Positions 49,104-60,564 are shown, counted from the stretch's first letter. The stretch: DNA of 64,000 bases from Skermanella stibiiresistens SB22 (GCF_000576635.1 NZ_AVFL01000009.1:1-64000); one strand, 5' to 3'. Notes: generated by a model not told the origin, from the sequence alone. Translations and numbers: made by a program.

Positions 49104-50969
49104 TCAGGCCCCCTTGGGCGACACGGTGTCCTCGGGCGTCGGCGGCACCGCCCCGGGTGCCGGGGCCGCGACCTTGGGCTTCGGCAGGTCGAGCTTGATC
49201 GACAGCTCCTTCAGCCGTTCCGACGGCACGGGGGCCGGCGCCTGCATCAGGAGATCCTCGGCGCGCTGGTTGAGCGGGAAGACGATGACCTCGCGGATGT
49301 TCGGCTCGTCAGCCAGCAGCATGACGATGCGGTCGATACCAGGGGCCGAGCCACCGTGCGGCGGCGCTCCCAGCTTCATGGCGGACAGCATGCCACCGAA
49401 CCGGGCTTCCAGTTCCTCCGGCGGATAGCCCGCGATCGAGAACGCCTTGTACATCACCTCCGGCAGGTGGTTCCGGATGGCGCCCGACGACAGCTCGATG
49501 CCATTGCAGACGATGTCGTACTGATAGGCGTTGATCGTCAGCGGATCCTGGTTCTCCAGTGCGTCCAAGCCGCCCTGCGGCATCGAGAACGGGTTGTGGC
49601 TGAAGTCGATCTTGCCGGTCTCCTCGTCGCGCTCGTACATCGGGAAGTCGACGATCCAGCAGAACCTGAACGCGTTCTTCTCCACGATATCCAGGTCGTC
49701 GGCGATCTTGGTCCGCGCCAAGCCCGCCAGCTTGGCCGCCGGGGCCGGCTGGTCGCAGACGAAGAAGACGGCGTCGCCCTCGTTCAGGCCGACGGTCTCG
49801 CGAAGGGCCGCCTGCGCCGCCTCCGGCACGAACTTGGCGATGGGGCCCTTGCCGCCGGCCGCCTCGAACAGGATGTAGCCGAGCCCCGGTGCGCCCAAGC
49901 CCCGCGCCCAGTCGTTCAGCTTGTCGAAGAAGCTGCGCGGCTTGTCGCCGACGTTCGGCGCGCGGATGGCCCGGACCACGCCACCCTTGGCGATCACCGA
50001 CTTGAACGCCTTGAACTCGACGTCGTCCCGCTCGAACACCGCCGTCACATCGGTGATGACCAATGGGTTGCGCAGATCCGGCTTGTCGTTGCCATACTTC
50101 AGCATCGATTCGGCATAGGGGATGCGCGGGAACGGGAACGGCGTCAGCTCCGGCTTGACTGGACGGCGGAAGCCGCCGAACTCGTCGAAGATGCCGTGGA
50201 GCACCGGCTCGATCGCGGCGAAGACGTCCTCCTGGGTCACGAACGACATCTCGAAGTCGAGCTGGTAGAACTCGCCAGGGCTGCGGTCGGCGCGGCTGTC
50301 CTCGTCGCGGAAGCAGGGTGCTATCTGGAAGTAGCGGTCGTAGCCGGCCATCATCAGCAGCTGCTTGAACTGCTGCGGCGCCTGGGGCAGCGCGTAGAAC
50401 TTGCCGGGGTGCATGCGGCTAGGCACCAGGAAGTCGCGCGCACCCTCCGGGCTGCTCGCGGTCAGGATCGGCGTCTGGAACTCGTTGAAGCCCTGCTCGA
50501 TCATGCGGCGGCGGACCGACGCGATCACCTGCGAGCGCAGCAGGATGTTCTGCTGCATCTTCTCGCGCCGGAGGTCCAGGAAGCGGTAGCGGAGGCGGAC
50601 CTCCTCGCCGGCGTCGGCGTCGCTGTTGACCTGGAGCGGCAGCTGCTCGGCGGCGCTCTGGACCACCAGCTCCTGGATCTGGACCTCGATCCTGCCGGTC
50701 GGCAGCTTCTCGTTCGTGGTCTCGGGGGTACGGCGGACGACCTTGCCGGTGACGGTGACAACCGATTCCAGACGCAGCCCTTCGGCCACCGGGAACAGCG
50801 GGCTGGAGCTGTCGATCACGCACTGCGTCATGCCGTAGTGGTCGCGCAGGTCGATGAACATCAGCTGACCGTGGTCGCGCTTGCGATTGATCCAGCCCGA
50901 CAGGCGCACGATCTGGCCGGCATCGGTATCGCGCGGGGCACCGCAGGTGTGGGTCCGATAGGGATGCAT
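49104..50969 (-). CDS. aspS: Aspartyl-tRNA synthetase
   Basis: A class II synthetase of 621 residues. The N-terminal OB anticodon domain is seen in [34 protein letters not shown]. The catalytic core has [25 protein letters not shown], the QSPQ-like [38 protein letters not shown] and the C-terminal [31 protein letters not shown] Pro/Ala-rich tail extends the end. Charging of tRNA-Asn as well (non-discriminating type) cannot be decided here. It is divergent from rnd. Confidence 0.95.
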   Translation of the reverse strand: MHPYRTHTCGAPRDTDAGQIVRLSGWINRKRDHGQLMFIDLRDHYGMTQCVIDSSSPLFPVAEGLRLESVVTVTGKVVRRTPETTNEKLPTGRIEVQIQELVVQSAAEQLPLQVNSDADAGEEVRLRYRFLDLRREKMQQNILLRSQVIASVRRRMIEQGFNEFQTPILTASSPEGARDFLVPSRMHPGKFYALPQAPQQFKQLLMMAGYDRYFQIAPCFRDEDSRADRSPGEFYQLDFEMSFVTQEDVFAAIEPVLHGIFDEFGGFRRPVKPELTPFPFPRIPYAESMLKYGNDKPDLRNPLVITDVTAVFERDDVEFKAFKSVIAKGGVVRAIRAPNVGDKPRSFFDKLNDWARGLGAPGLGYILFEAAGGKGPIAKFVPEAAQAALRETVGLNEGDAVFFVCDQPAPAAKLAGLARTKIADDLDIVEKNAFRFCWIVDFPMYERDEETGKIDFSHNPFSMPQGGLDALENQDPLTINAYQYDIVCNGIELSSGAIRNHLPEVMYKAFSIAGYPPEELEARFGGMLSAMKLGAPPHGGSAPGIDRIVMLLADEPNIREVIVFPLNQRAEDLLMQAPAPVPSERLKELSIKLDLPKPKVAAPAPGAVPPTPEDTVSPKGA

Positions 50970-51175
50970 GAGTGGCGCACCTTGAAATAGCAGTTGTCGG
51001 CGCCGCCATGACAAGGACGGCGGCGCCGGATCGGCCAGGGCGACATGCCTGGGCTTCAGCCCGGGGTCCGGCCCTGGAGGTTGGATGATGGCGCAGAAGC
51101 ACATGGATGCAAGCGCGTTGTCAAGTTGAAGCAGCCCCGCTTTTCCAGGGGCTCCGGGTGTTGTATGACTGTCCC

Positions 51176-52354
51176 ATGACCCTTATTTCGACCACAGCCG
51201 ATCTGGAGGCGTTGTGCGAACGTCTGAAGTCGGCGGACTACATCACCGTCGACACCGAATTCATGCGGGAGAAGACGTTCTGGCCCAAGCTTTGCCTGAT
51301 CCAGATCGCTGGACCGGATGAGGCGGTCGCGATCGATCCCCAGGCGGATGGCATCGATCTGACGCCGTTGTTCAACCTGATGGCGGACCAGTCCGTCCTC
51401 AAGGTGTTCCACGCGGCGCGCCAGGACGTGGAGATCTTCCACAATCTGGCGGGCGCCATTCCCAAGCCGCTGTTCGACACCCAGGTCGCGGCCATGGTCT
51501 GCGGCTTCGGCGACAGCGTCGGGTACGAAACCCTGATCGCGAAGCTGGCGGGCGCCAGGGTCGACAAATCATCGCGCTTCACCGACTGGTCGGCCCGGCC
51601 GCTGACCGAGCGCCAGCTGACCTATGCCCTGTCCGACGTGACCCACCTCCGACCGGCCTACGAGAAGCTGAAGCGGCGGCTGGTCCGCACCGGCCGCGCC
51701 AGCTGGCTGGACGAGGAGATGGCGGTCCTGACCGATCCCGCGACCTACAAGGTCGAGCCGGACGAGGCCTGGAAGCGGCTGAAGGTGCGGACCGACAAGC
51801 CGCGCTTCCTCGCCATCCTGAAGGAGGTCGCGGCGTGGCGCGAGCGCGAGGCCCAGCGCAATGACATTCCGCGCTCCCGCGTGCTGCGCGACGAGGCCCT
51901 GCTGGAGATCGCCTCGCACGCCCCGACCTCGGTCGACGATCTGGCGCGGACCCGGGGTCTTGGCCGGAGCGTGGCGGAAGGCCGCTGGGGCTCCGAATTG
52001 CTGGCCGCCGTCGAGCGCGGCATCGCCACTCCGGTCGACGCCTGCCCGACCGGCGAACCGCGCGCCGAACTGCCGCCCGGCCTGGCGCCGATCGTCGAGC
52101 TGCTGCGCGTGCTGCTGAAGATGAAGTGCGAGGACGAGGAGGTCGCGACCAAGCTGGTCGCCAGCTCCAGCGACCTGGAGGCCATCGCCGCCGACGACGA
52201 CGCCCCGGTGCCAGCACTCAAGGGCTGGCGCCGCGACATGTTCGGCGACGCGGCCCTCGCCCTCAAGCATGGCCGGGTCGGTCTGGCGATCGAGGACAAA
52301 CGCGTCAGGCTCGTGCCGATCGGCGTCCCGGCGGAGGACGGCGCGGCCAGCTGA
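51176..52354 (+). CDS. rnd: Ribonuclease D
   Basis: A 3'-5' exoribonuclease acting on tRNA precursors. The 392-residue protein has the DEDDy motifs: [11 protein letters not shown] (Asp, Glu), [14 protein letters not shown] (Asp) and [13 protein letters not shown] (Tyr-x-x-x-Asp). It ends with an HRDC domain ([39 protein letters not shown]) and an RNase D C-terminal extension. Note that a separate stand-alone HRDC protein exists at about 32.6 kb. It is convergent with ppx, with an 18-base gap. Confidence 0.93.
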   Translation: MTLISTTADLEALCERLKSADYITVDTEFMREKTFWPKLCLIQIAGPDEAVAIDPQADGIDLTPLFNLMADQSVLKVFHAARQDVEIFHNLAGAIPKPLFDTQVAAMVCGFGDSVGYETLIAKLAGARVDKSSRFTDWSARPLTERQLTYALSDVTHLRPAYEKLKRRLVRTGRASWLDEEMAVLTDPATYKVEPDEAWKRLKVRTDKPRFLAILKEVAAWREREAQRNDIPRSRVLRDEALLEIASHAPTSVDDLARTRGLGRSVAEGRWGSELLAAVERGIATPVDACPTGEPRAELPPGLAPIVELLRVLLKMKCEDEEVATKLVASSSDLEAIAADDDAPVPALKGWRRDMFGDAALALKHGRVGLAIEDKRVRLVPIGVPAEDGAAS

Positions 52355-52372
52355 GGCCCGCGCCGCCTACTC

Positions 52373-53911
52373 TTATCTCGGCGGATTGGACACCGCGACG
52401 GCACCCCGGCGGTTCAGCCCCTTGGCGACAACGTCGAGCCGGCGCTGGACCGAATCGCCGATCAGGACCCGGGCATCCTCCGGGATGGTCAGGGTCAGCG
52501 TCTCCTCGTCCACCGTCAAGCTGGTCCGCTGAAGCAGGGTGGCGACGCCGCCGGTCAGGGTCTGGGCCAACCGGAGCGCCAGACCCAGGATCGCCGCCTT
52601 GGCAGCCACTCCCTCCCGGACCAGCCCGCGGGCGACGGCAGTCAGCGGATCGTCGGGCCGTCCGCCGTAGCGCGCGAAGGCGACCAGCGCCAGGAACGCC
52701 CGCTCGTCATGATCGATCCCGGCGAAGGGCATGCGCAGGATGCGCAGATAGGCGTGCTCGGCCCTGTAGTCCGGGTGTTCCGACCAGCCGAGATCGCTCA
52801 GCAGACAGGACGCGCGGCGCAGGCGGGCCGAAGGCTCGTCCTCGCCGGCGAACAGCGACGCCGTCCAGTTCGTGATGATCTCGCCCTGGTCGAAGCGGCC
52901 GATCCGTTTCGCCAGCCCGGCGCAGGCGCTGATCAGGGGGTCCTTCTGGCGCTCGCTGGCGTCCAGCATGTCGAACAGCAGTCCCTCGCGCAGGCCATGG
53001 GCGGAGAACACGACCGTGGAGGGCTGGACGGTCGCCAACAGCCGCTCCAACGCCAGCGCCGCGAATGGCAGGGTGTCGGAGCGCCGCCGCGACACCCCGG
53101 ACAGCTTGTCCACGGCGGGTCGGCCGAGCCTGGAGATTTCCCCCGCGAAGGCGCGCAGTTCCTCGCCACCGACGGTATAGTGGTGGATGATGTGCAGCGG
53201 ATGGTTCACCCGCTCCATGTGCAGCTTCGCCAGCGCGCGCCAGCTTCCTCCCACCGGATAGAACGGCCTGCCCTTGTGCTGGGCCAGCCAGGGCAGCGCC
53301 TTGAGGTGCTGGTCGATGACGCGGGTCGCCGCCGGTAGCTTGCCGCCGCAGGATTCGACCAGCCTCAGCGGCCCCAGCGGCATGGTCACCTGCGGCCCGA
53401 TGACGCCCCGGTCCAGCCCGACCAGTTCCAGGCTGCCGCCTCCCAGATCGCCCATCAGCCCATCCGCTCCCGGCGTTCCGGACAGCACCCCCATGGCCGA
53501 AAGCCGGGCCTCCTCCTCCCCCGCGATGGTTCGGACGGTCAGCCCGGTGCGCGCCTCGATCTCGCGGACGAAATCGGCGCCATCGCTGGCGTCGCGCACC
53601 GCCGCCGTCGCCAGCACGTCGACACGGGCGACATCCATGCCGTCGATCAGGCGTGCGAAGCGACCGATGTTGTCCAGCGCCAGGGTCACCCCCTCGGGGT
53701 TCAAGCGCCCCGTCCGCTCCACCTTGCGGCCGAGGCCGCACATGATCTTCTCGTTGAACAGCGGGACGGGCGCCCGATGAAGTCCGTCATAGACGACCAG
53801 CCGGATCGAATTGGAGCCGATGTCGATCACGGCGATTCGTTCGGATCGCATCAGGTCGGTGGCCGGACGCCGATCGAGGGTAAGGGTCATGTCGTGGAGC
53901 CCGTGGCGCAT
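52373..53911 (-). CDS. ppx: Exopolyphosphatase / GppA family
   Basis: A 512-residue ASKHA phosphatase that removes phosphate from polyphosphate, and perhaps pppGpp. Motifs: IAVIDIGSNSIRLVVYD, LATAAVRDASDG, GLMGDLGGGSLELV. The C-terminal half (about 310-500) is an HD-like helical domain. The start may be ATG 53911, 53890 or 53851; the last puts the phosphate-1 motif near the N-terminus. It lies downstream of ppk on the same strand, with about 40 bases between. Confidence 0.9.
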   Translation of the reverse strand: MRHGLHDMTLTLDRRPATDLMRSERIAVIDIGSNSIRLVVYDGLHRAPVPLFNEKIMCGLGRKVERTGRLNPEGVTLALDNIGRFARLIDGMDVARVDVLATAAVRDASDGADFVREIEARTGLTVRTIAGEEEARLSAMGVLSGTPGADGLMGDLGGGSLELVGLDRGVIGPQVTMPLGPLRLVESCGGKLPAATRVIDQHLKALPWLAQHKGRPFYPVGGSWRALAKLHMERVNHPLHIIHHYTVGGEELRAFAGEISRLGRPAVDKLSGVSRRRSDTLPFAALALERLLATVQPSTVVFSAHGLREGLLFDMLDASERQKDPLISACAGLAKRIGRFDQGEIITNWTASLFAGEDEPSARLRRASCLLSDLGWSEHPDYRAEHAYLRILRMPFAGIDHDERAFLALVAFARYGGRPDDPLTAVARGLVREGVAAKAAILGLALRLAQTLTGGVATLLQRTSLTVDEETLTLTIPEDARVLIGDSVQRRLDVVAKGLNRRGAVAVSNPPR

Positions 53912-53950
53912 TGAAACGATCTGTTCTGAATGGCGGCGCTGGATGACGCG

Positions 53951-56098
53951 CTACTTGGATTGCAGGACCAGCCGGGGTGGAATCCGGGCGCCGGTGGTGG
54001 CGCTGCCCCGGCCGGACAGGCTGGGATTGGTCATGAAATAGGTATGGGCACTGAAGGCGTCCTTGTCGATGCCGACTCGCTGGTAGCTTCCGTCGGACGA
54101 CAGGTACCAACTCTGTGCCTCATCCTTCAGGTTGGCGACCATGATCTGGTCCAGGATCTGCTGGTGAACCGTCGGGTTCTCGATCGGGACCAGCGTCTCG
54201 ATCCGCCGATCCAGGTTGCGCGGCATCCAGTCGGCCGACGAGATGAACACCTTGGCCTCGGACGACGGCAAAGTGTGTCCATTGCCGAAGCAGATGACGC
54301 GGCTATGCTCCAGGAAGCGCCCGACGATGCTCTTGACCCGGATGTTGTCCGATAGGCCCGGCACGCCTGGCCTCAGGCAGCAGATGCCACGGATCACCAT
54401 GTCGATCTGCACGCCCTCGCCCGACGCCTGGTACAGCTTGTCGATCAGGCGCGAATCAACCAGCGAGTTGAGCTTCAGCCAGATGCGGCCCGGCTTGCCG
54501 GAGCGGGCGAAGGCGATCTCCCGGTCGATCATGTCGACCAGCTTCTCGCGCAGCGCCAGCGGGGCGATAGCGATCTTCTTCAGCGATTTGGGCGTCGCGT
54601 AGCCGGTCATGTAGTTGAACATGAACGCGGCGTCATGACACAGGCTGGGATCGCAGGTGAAGAAAGACAGGTCGGTGTAGATCTTGGCGGTGATCGGGTG
54701 ATAGTTGCCGGTCCCGAAGTGGACATAGCTGCGCAGGCCCTTGGCCTCGCGCCGAACCACCAGCGAGACCTTGGCATGGGTCTTGAGGTCGACGAAGCCA
54801 TAGACCACCTGCGCGCCCGCGCGTTCGAGGTCGCGGGCCCACTGGATATTCGCCTCCTCGTCGAACCGGGCCTTCAACTCGACCAGCGCGGTCACGGTCT
54901 TGCCGGCGTCGGCGGCCTCGACCAGCGCCGCGACGATGGGCGAGTTCTTGCTGGTGCGGTACAGCGTCTGCTTGATCGCGACCACCGAAGGATCGCGCGC
55001 GGCCTGCCGCAGGAACTGGACGACGACGTCGAAGCTCTCGTAGGGGTGGTGGACGACGATGTCCTTGTGCCGGATCGCCGCGAAGCAATCGCCGCCGAAA
55101 TCGCGGATCCGTTCGGGAAAGCGCGCGTTGTAGGGCGGAAAGACCAGATCCGGCCGCTCGTCGATGATCAGCTGCTTGGTGTCGGACAGCCCGATCAGCC
55201 CCTCCAGCACGAACACGTCGTCGTTGTTGACGTGAAGCTGGTTGCGCAGGAACTCGCGCAGGTCGGGGGCCATGCCGATATTGACCGCCAGTCGGATCAC
55301 GCTGCCCCGGCGCCGCCGCTTCAGGGCGCTCTCGAAGGTGCGGACCAGATCCTCCGCCTCCTCGTCGATCTCCATCTCGCTGTCGCGCAGGACGCGGAAG
55401 ACGCCATGCCCGGTCAGCTTGAACGGGGCCGGAAAGATGCGGTCGAGGAACAGCAGGACCAACTGCTCGATCAGCACGAAGCGGACATCCGATCCCGGCA
55501 GGCGGATGAACCGCTCCAGCTGCGACGGCATCGGCAACAGGGCGTCCAGGTTCTGGCTGCGGTCCGGATCGTAGAGCTGGAGCGCCAGGCTGAAGCCGAG
55601 ATTGGGGATGAACGGGAACGGATGGGCTGGATCGACCGCGATCGGGGTCAGGATCGGGAAGATGTCGTCCAGGAAGCGCGCTTCCAGCCAGTCGATCTCG
55701 CTGTCGGTCAGTTCGCTCGGATCGACCACGCTGATGCCGGCGTCGCGCAGGTCCTTCCGGATCGTCCGCCAGCCGTTCTGCTGGTCGCGCATCAGCTCGA
55801 TCACGCGCTGGTTGACGGCCGACAATTGCTGGGCCGGGCTCAGGTTGTCATCGGAAAGCGTCGTGATGCCGGCGCGGACCTGCGCCTTGAGACCGGCGAC
55901 ACGGACCATGTAGAATTCATCGAGGTTGCTGGCCGAGATCGACAGGAAGCGCAGCCGTTCCAGCAAGGGATGATTAAGGTTCAGCGACTCTTCGAGGACC
56001 CGCTGGTTGAACGCCAACCACGACAGTTCACGGTTGATGAACCTGTCCGGAGAGTTGGGATCGATCTCGGGTAATTCGATTTCCTGCGCGCTGGTCAC
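53951..56098 (-). CDS. ppk: Polyphosphate kinase 1
   Basis: Makes long-chain polyphosphate from ATP. It is about 715 residues. Seen are the N-terminal domain ([18 protein letters not shown]), the [14 protein letters not shown] segment, and the catalytic region with [27 protein letters not shown] (phosphohistidine region) and [25 protein letters not shown] 56098, with CGAGG upstream, is a better start than the TTG seven codons upstream. It forms a transcription unit with ppx and is divergent from sixA. Confidence 0.94.
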   Translation of the reverse strand: MTSAQEIELPEIDPNSPDRFINRELSWLAFNQRVLEESLNLNHPLLERLRFLSISASNLDEFYMVRVAGLKAQVRAGITTLSDDNLSPAQQLSAVNQRVIELMRDQQNGWRTIRKDLRDAGISVVDPSELTDSEIDWLEARFLDDIFPILTPIAVDPAHPFPFIPNLGFSLALQLYDPDRSQNLDALLPMPSQLERFIRLPGSDVRFVLIEQLVLLFLDRIFPAPFKLTGHGVFRVLRDSEMEIDEEAEDLVRTFESALKRRRRGSVIRLAVNIGMAPDLREFLRNQLHVNNDDVFVLEGLIGLSDTKQLIIDERPDLVFPPYNARFPERIRDFGGDCFAAIRHKDIVVHHPYESFDVVVQFLRQAARDPSVVAIKQTLYRTSKNSPIVAALVEAADAGKTVTALVELKARFDEEANIQWARDLERAGAQVVYGFVDLKTHAKVSLVVRREAKGLRSYVHFGTGNYHPITAKIYTDLSFFTCDPSLCHDAAFMFNYMTGYATPKSLKKIAIAPLALREKLVDMIDREIAFARSGKPGRIWLKLNSLVDSRLIDKLYQASGEGVQIDMVIRGICCLRPGVPGLSDNIRVKSIVGRFLEHSRVICFGNGHTLPSSEAKVFISSADWMPRNLDRRIETLVPIENPTVHQQILDQIMVANLKDEAQSWYLSSDGSYQRVGIDKDAFSAHTYFMTNPSLSGRGSATTGARIPPRLVLQSK

Positions 56099-56264
56099 GG
56101 CTGCCTCGGGCTCGAACAAGGGATTGGAGGGTCACGATAGCGTGACTCGGTTACGGTTTGACAGTCGATCCGTAGCGAAATCGCAATGTTCTCGACGTAT
56201 CCCGGTCTCCCGAGTCATCCTGCGTCCCGCGAATAGGGACAGTAGAGGGCGCTCGTCAAACACA

Positions 56265-56795
56265 ATGAAGACACTCCACCTGCTGCGTCACGCCAAGTCG
56301 GGCTGGGACGATCCCGACATGCCGGATCACGATCGCCCCTTGGCGCCCCGCGGCGCCCGGGCGGCGACGCTGATCGGCCGCCATCTCCTGGCTCGGGGCT
56401 TCCATCCCGATCTCATCCTGTGTTCCACCGCCAAACGGGCCGGCGATACGCTGGATCTGGTGCTGTCCCAGCTGGGAGGTGGAGTGGAGGAGCTCCCATT
56501 CAAGATATCGCGCGAGCGCGGCCTCTATCTCTGCGGCGAGCGCGCGTTGCTCCATCGGCTGCGCCAATTGCCCGATGACGTGACCAGCGTCCTGCTGGTC
56601 GCCCACAACCCCGACCTCCAATATCTGACGCGGGAACTGGCGGGAACCGGCGACGAGGCCGACCTCCGCTCGGTGGCGGGCAAGTTTCCGACAGGGGCGC
56701 TGGCGGAGCTGACCTTCGACATCCACGGGTGGAGCGACATCGGACCGCGGACTGGAACGCTGCTCCGGCTGGTCCTTCCTAAAAATTTAACTTAA
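56265..56795 (+). CDS. sixA: SixA-type phosphohistidine phosphatase
   Basis: A 176-residue histidine-phosphatase-superfamily protein. It has the RHG-type motif LLRHAKSGWDD, and a second His in LLVAHNPDLQYL. SixA in E. coli dephosphorylates phosphohistidine in ArcB or PtsN pathways. It sits divergent to ppk and 21 bases before the CYTH-CHAD gene, in a phosphate-polymer neighbourhood. Whether it acts in polyphosphate metabolism is unknown. Confidence 0.88.
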   Translation: MKTLHLLRHAKSGWDDPDMPDHDRPLAPRGARAATLIGRHLLARGFHPDLILCSTAKRAGDTLDLVLSQLGGGVEELPFKISRERGLYLCGERALLHRLRQLPDDVTSVLLVAHNPDLQYLTRELAGTGDEADLRSVAGKFPTGALAELTFDIHGWSDIGPRTGTLLRLVLPKNLT

Positions 56796-56816
56796 CGATC
56801 AGCCCAGGGACGGGTA

Positions 56817-58493
56817 TTGACCCTTATCAAGTCGGCGACCCGTGAGGCTTTTCCCCCCTTGCCAAAGAACCGCGACAGCGCGATTTCCAAAGCCTCGGCG
56901 TCCCCTCCGACGGACCGCCCCGCCACTGGCGTGGGCGCGCGGGAGATCGAGCTGAAACTTCACGTGGCGCCCGGCGATCTAACGCGTCTCGCGAGGCACC
57001 CGGCCCTTATCGGCCCGCGGAATGGGACGGCCTCCAGCCAGCGTCTCCACACCATCTATTTCGACACGCCGGACAGACGCTTGGCGGCCCATGGCGTGGC
57101 CTTGCGGGTGCGGCGCCAGGGTCACAACCATGTCCAGACCGTCAAGACGCTGAACGCCGGCGCCCCCGGCGACGCGGCGGCGGTCGCGATCCGACGCGAG
57201 TGGGACTGGCCGATCCCGAGCGAGGACCCCGACATCTCCCTGCTCACCGTGGAAAGCGTCCGCGAGCTGGTGCCCCAGGATGCCTTGCCCGACATCCAGC
57301 CTCTCTTCGTTACCGACTTCCAGCGCACCACCCTTCTGGTCCGCCCCGACCCCCTGACGGCGATCGAGGTCGCCTTGGACACCGGCGAGATCCGGGCCGG
57401 CGTGACCCACCGACCCATTAGCGAGATCGAGTTGGAGTTGAAGGCCGGATCGATCACCGCGTTGTTCGACCTCGCCTTGCGGATACAGCGCATCGTTCCC
57501 CTCCGCATCGGGACGGAAAGCAAGGCGGAGCTGGGCTTCGCGCTGGTTACGGGCACCCTGCCCCAGCCCTCCAAGTCGCAGCCGCTGGCACTGACACCGG
57601 CGACCACCGTCGCCGAGGGATTCCGCCACATCGTCCGCAACTGCATGGGGCATGCGCTCGCCAATCAGGCCAGCGTGATGGCGGTGGCCCACGACCCCGC
57701 CGTCGGCGACGAGGGTGTCCACCAGATGCGGGTGGCGCTGCGCCGCCTGCGCTCGGCGCTGGGCTTGTTCGACGAGGTCGTGGCCTCTCCCGACGCGGAC
57801 TCCATGAGGAACGAGGTCAAGTGGCTGGCGAACCGGCTCGGTCCCGCGCGGGACTGGGACATCCTCGACACGGCGTTCTTCGCTTCGTACGCCGAGAAGA
57901 AGGGTAACGACAAGGGCGTCAGGCTGCTCGCCCAAGCCATCACCCAATCCCGCGGTTCGGCCCGGGCCCACGCGATCGAGGCGCTAAGGGCGCCGCGGCA
58001 CACCACGCTGATGCTGGGTCTGGGAAGCTGGCTGGAATCGGGCCGCTGGAACGAGGACGCCGATGCCGGGGTCAGGGAGCTGCTGACCAAACCGATGGCG
58101 GACCTCGCTGGGGGCTGGCTCGCCACCCGGCACCGCAAGTCGCTCAAGGCCGGGCGCCAGATCCGCAAGCTGGACGACGATCGTCGACACCAATTGCGCA
58201 TCAGCTTCAAGAAGTTGCGTTACGCGGTGGAGTTCTTTCGCGGCATCTATCCGGCACCGGCGGTTCGCCCCTATCTTGAGGCGATCGAAACTTTGCAGGA
58301 CCTGCTCGGCCAACTCAACGACGCAGCCACCAGCCGCCGGCTGATCGAGGCGATCGGGGCTGAATCCGGAAGCGACGTCAAGGCGGCGGCCAAGGAGTTC
58401 AAGGAATGGCTCGACCGCAAGACACGGCGCCAGCTGACCGAACTGCCCGACCGCTGGCGTGATTTCGAGAAGGTCCAGCCGTTCTGGGGGTGA
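56817..58493 (+). CDS. CYTH-CHAD domain protein
   Basis: A 558-residue two-domain protein. CYTH (about 43-245) has the signature REIELKLHV and a charged barrel (RVRRQGHNHVQTVKTLN), binding triphosphates or polyphosphate. CHAD (about 265-555) is a helical His-rich domain (GVHQMRVALRRLRSALGLFDEV, LGPARDWDILDT, KLRYAVEFFRG) that binds polyphosphate. TTG 56817, behind AGGGA, is the apparent start. Beside ppk, ppx and sixA it makes a polyphosphate gene cluster. Confidence 0.9.
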   Translation: MTLIKSATREAFPPLPKNRDSAISKASASPPTDRPATGVGAREIELKLHVAPGDLTRLARHPALIGPRNGTASSQRLHTIYFDTPDRRLAAHGVALRVRRQGHNHVQTVKTLNAGAPGDAAAVAIRREWDWPIPSEDPDISLLTVESVRELVPQDALPDIQPLFVTDFQRTTLLVRPDPLTAIEVALDTGEIRAGVTHRPISEIELELKAGSITALFDLALRIQRIVPLRIGTESKAELGFALVTGTLPQPSKSQPLALTPATTVAEGFRHIVRNCMGHALANQASVMAVAHDPAVGDEGVHQMRVALRRLRSALGLFDEVVASPDADSMRNEVKWLANRLGPARDWDILDTAFFASYAEKKGNDKGVRLLAQAITQSRGSARAHAIEALRAPRHTTLMLGLGSWLESGRWNEDADAGVRELLTKPMADLAGGWLATRHRKSLKAGRQIRKLDDDRRHQLRISFKKLRYAVEFFRGIYPAPAVRPYLEAIETLQDLLGQLNDAATSRRLIEAIGAESGSDVKAAAKEFKEWLDRKTRRQLTELPDRWRDFEKVQPFWG

Positions 58494-58538
58494 GCGGCGG
58501 GCGCTCGCCGCCGACCCCCAGAACATCGGGAGCCCCGC

Positions 58539-60515
58539 ATGACAGGCTGGTCGCGAACACCTCTCCTCCCACTCCGCCTATTGCTGGCCACACTGGTGCC
58601 CATCCCGGCCCTCGCCGCGACCTTTCCCGAGGTCGGTCACGACATCGACGCGCGCCTGGATCCGGCGGCGCGTCGGCTGGAGGTGACAGACGAGATCACG
58701 CTGACCGGCGATGGCACGCTGGAGTTCCGCTTGTCACCGCGGTTCGCCCGCCCGAGTGTCGAGATCGACGGTGCCGCCATCGAGATCGCGGGTAACCCCG
58801 ACGGCTGGCGCGTGCCGATCCAGGGGACCGGCGAGAAGCGGGTGACGATCACCTATTTGGGCCCACTCGCTCCGCTTGATGCTGGCGGTGGCCCGTTCGG
58901 TGGCGAGGAAGCGGGATCCAGCCCGATGGGAAGCTTCCTTCCGGGCGGTGCGGCGTGGCTGCCGGTGATCGACGCGGAGCGCGTCGCCTATCGATTGACG
59001 GTGCGGGTTCCCGCTGGTTTCCGCGCCGTGGCGACCGGCACCCTGATCGAGGAGACGCCAGAGCATACCGTCTACTCCGCCGCCCCCGCCTTCGAGGAGC
59101 CATCACTGTTCGTCGGCCCGTGGGACATGCGGGAGCGATGGGCGGGAAACCTCCGGCTGAGGACCTATTTCGAACCCGATCTAGCCGGATTGTCGGATGA
59201 TTACCTCCAAGTCGCCGAAGACCAGATCAAGCGGTTCTCCGACCTGATCGGGCCCTATCCGTTTCAGGGCTTCTCCATCCTGTCGGCTCCCCTTCCCGTC
59301 GGGCTGGGCTTCGCCGGCCTGACCTATATCGGCCGCCAGGTGCTGCCGCTGCCCTTCATGCGCGGCCAATCCCTCCCCCACGAGATCCTGCACAACTGGT
59401 GGGGCAATGGCGTCCGGGTCGATTACGCCACCGGCAATTGGTGCGAGGGACTGACGACCTACATGGCCGACTATGGCCTGACGGCGGAACGCGATCCCGA
59501 GGCGGCGCGAGAAATGCGGTTCGGCTGGTTGCGCGACTACGCGGCCCTGCCGGAGGAGCGCGATGGATCGCTCGTCGACTTCAAGGCGCGGGTCCATGGC
59601 GCCGCCAAGATCATTGGCTACGACAAGTCGGCCTACCTGTTCCTGATGCTGCGCGACAGGCTCGGCGACGACGCCTTCGACCGCGGCATCCGGCTGTTCT
59701 GGGAACGGCATCGCCTTCGGCAAGCCGGCTGGTCCGACCTTCGCGCGGCGTTCGAGGCCACGTCGGGCCAGGAACTGGGCGAGTTCTTCCACCAGTGGGT
59801 GGCGCGGACCGGGGCCCCCAGGCTGCGCCTGGACGAAGCCACGACCAAGCGGACCCGTGGCGGCCACGCCCTCACCGTCAGGATCGGCCAGGGCTCGCCG
59901 ACCTATCGGCTCGACGTGCCGGTGGTGATCGAGACGGCCGGCGGCAAGCTCCGGCGCACCATCGCCTTGGATGGCCTGGAGACCACCGCGACCCTCGATC
60001 TGGACGCCGAACCGGTGGCGATCGCCCTCGATCCGGATTACCGCCTGTTCCGTCATCTGGCACCTGGGGAAGCCCCACCGATCCTGCGCGACGTCACCCT
60101 CGATCCGCGAACCAGACTACTGCTGGTGGGCCCCCACCAGGATGCCGCGCGGGAGTTGGCCGGCCGCCTGATGGACGCCGGCGCCACCGCCGGGCGGCCG
60201 GTGGCGGGGACGCCTCTCGCCATCATCGGGACGACCGCCGACGTGGCGGAGGCTCTGGCGGAGCATGGCTTGCGGGACGTTCCCGCGGCGCTGGGGGGCA
60301 AGGGCACGGCGCGGGTCTGGACCGCCAGCGCCGAGGGGGGAGCCCCCGTGCTGGTCGTGGCGGCGGACGACCGCGCCAGCCTGGAGGCGCTGCTGCGCCC
60401 CCTGCCCCATTACGGTCGCCAGAGCTATCTGGTCTTCCAGGGCCGCGAGGCGGTGGACCGCGGCGTCTGGCCCCCCGGCGCCAGCCCGCTCCGCCGCACG
60501 GTCACGGCGGAATGA
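58539..60515 (+). CDS. Secreted M1-like peptidase
   Basis: A 658-residue protein with a signal peptide (LRLLLATLVPIPALA). The metallopeptidase motif HEILHNWWGNGV is followed, after the usual 18-residue gap, by Glu in NWCEGLTTYMADYG, so the zinc site is complete (HExxH-18-E). A beta-sandwich N-domain precedes it. The GAMEN-like aminopeptidase motif is replaced by GFAGLTYIG, so exopeptidase activity is uncertain. It lies 46 bases after the CYTH-CHAD gene. Confidence 0.88.
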   Translation: MTGWSRTPLLPLRLLLATLVPIPALAATFPEVGHDIDARLDPAARRLEVTDEITLTGDGTLEFRLSPRFARPSVEIDGAAIEIAGNPDGWRVPIQGTGEKRVTITYLGPLAPLDAGGGPFGGEEAGSSPMGSFLPGGAAWLPVIDAERVAYRLTVRVPAGFRAVATGTLIEETPEHTVYSAAPAFEEPSLFVGPWDMRERWAGNLRLRTYFEPDLAGLSDDYLQVAEDQIKRFSDLIGPYPFQGFSILSAPLPVGLGFAGLTYIGRQVLPLPFMRGQSLPHEILHNWWGNGVRVDYATGNWCEGLTTYMADYGLTAERDPEAAREMRFGWLRDYAALPEERDGSLVDFKARVHGAAKIIGYDKSAYLFLMLRDRLGDDAFDRGIRLFWERHRLRQAGWSDLRAAFEATSGQELGEFFHQWVARTGAPRLRLDEATTKRTRGGHALTVRIGQGSPTYRLDVPVVIETAGGKLRRTIALDGLETTATLDLDAEPVAIALDPDYRLFRHLAPGEAPPILRDVTLDPRTRLLLVGPHQDAARELAGRLMDAGATAGRPVAGTPLAIIGTTADVAEALAEHGLRDVPAALGGKGTARVWTASAEGGAPVLVVAADDRASLEALLRPLPHYGRQSYLVFQGREAVDRGVWPPGASPLRRTVTAE

Positions 60516-60564
60516 AACTCAGTGTATCGAGAGCACCCAGCTGCAATCAGATCGTGCAATTCGC

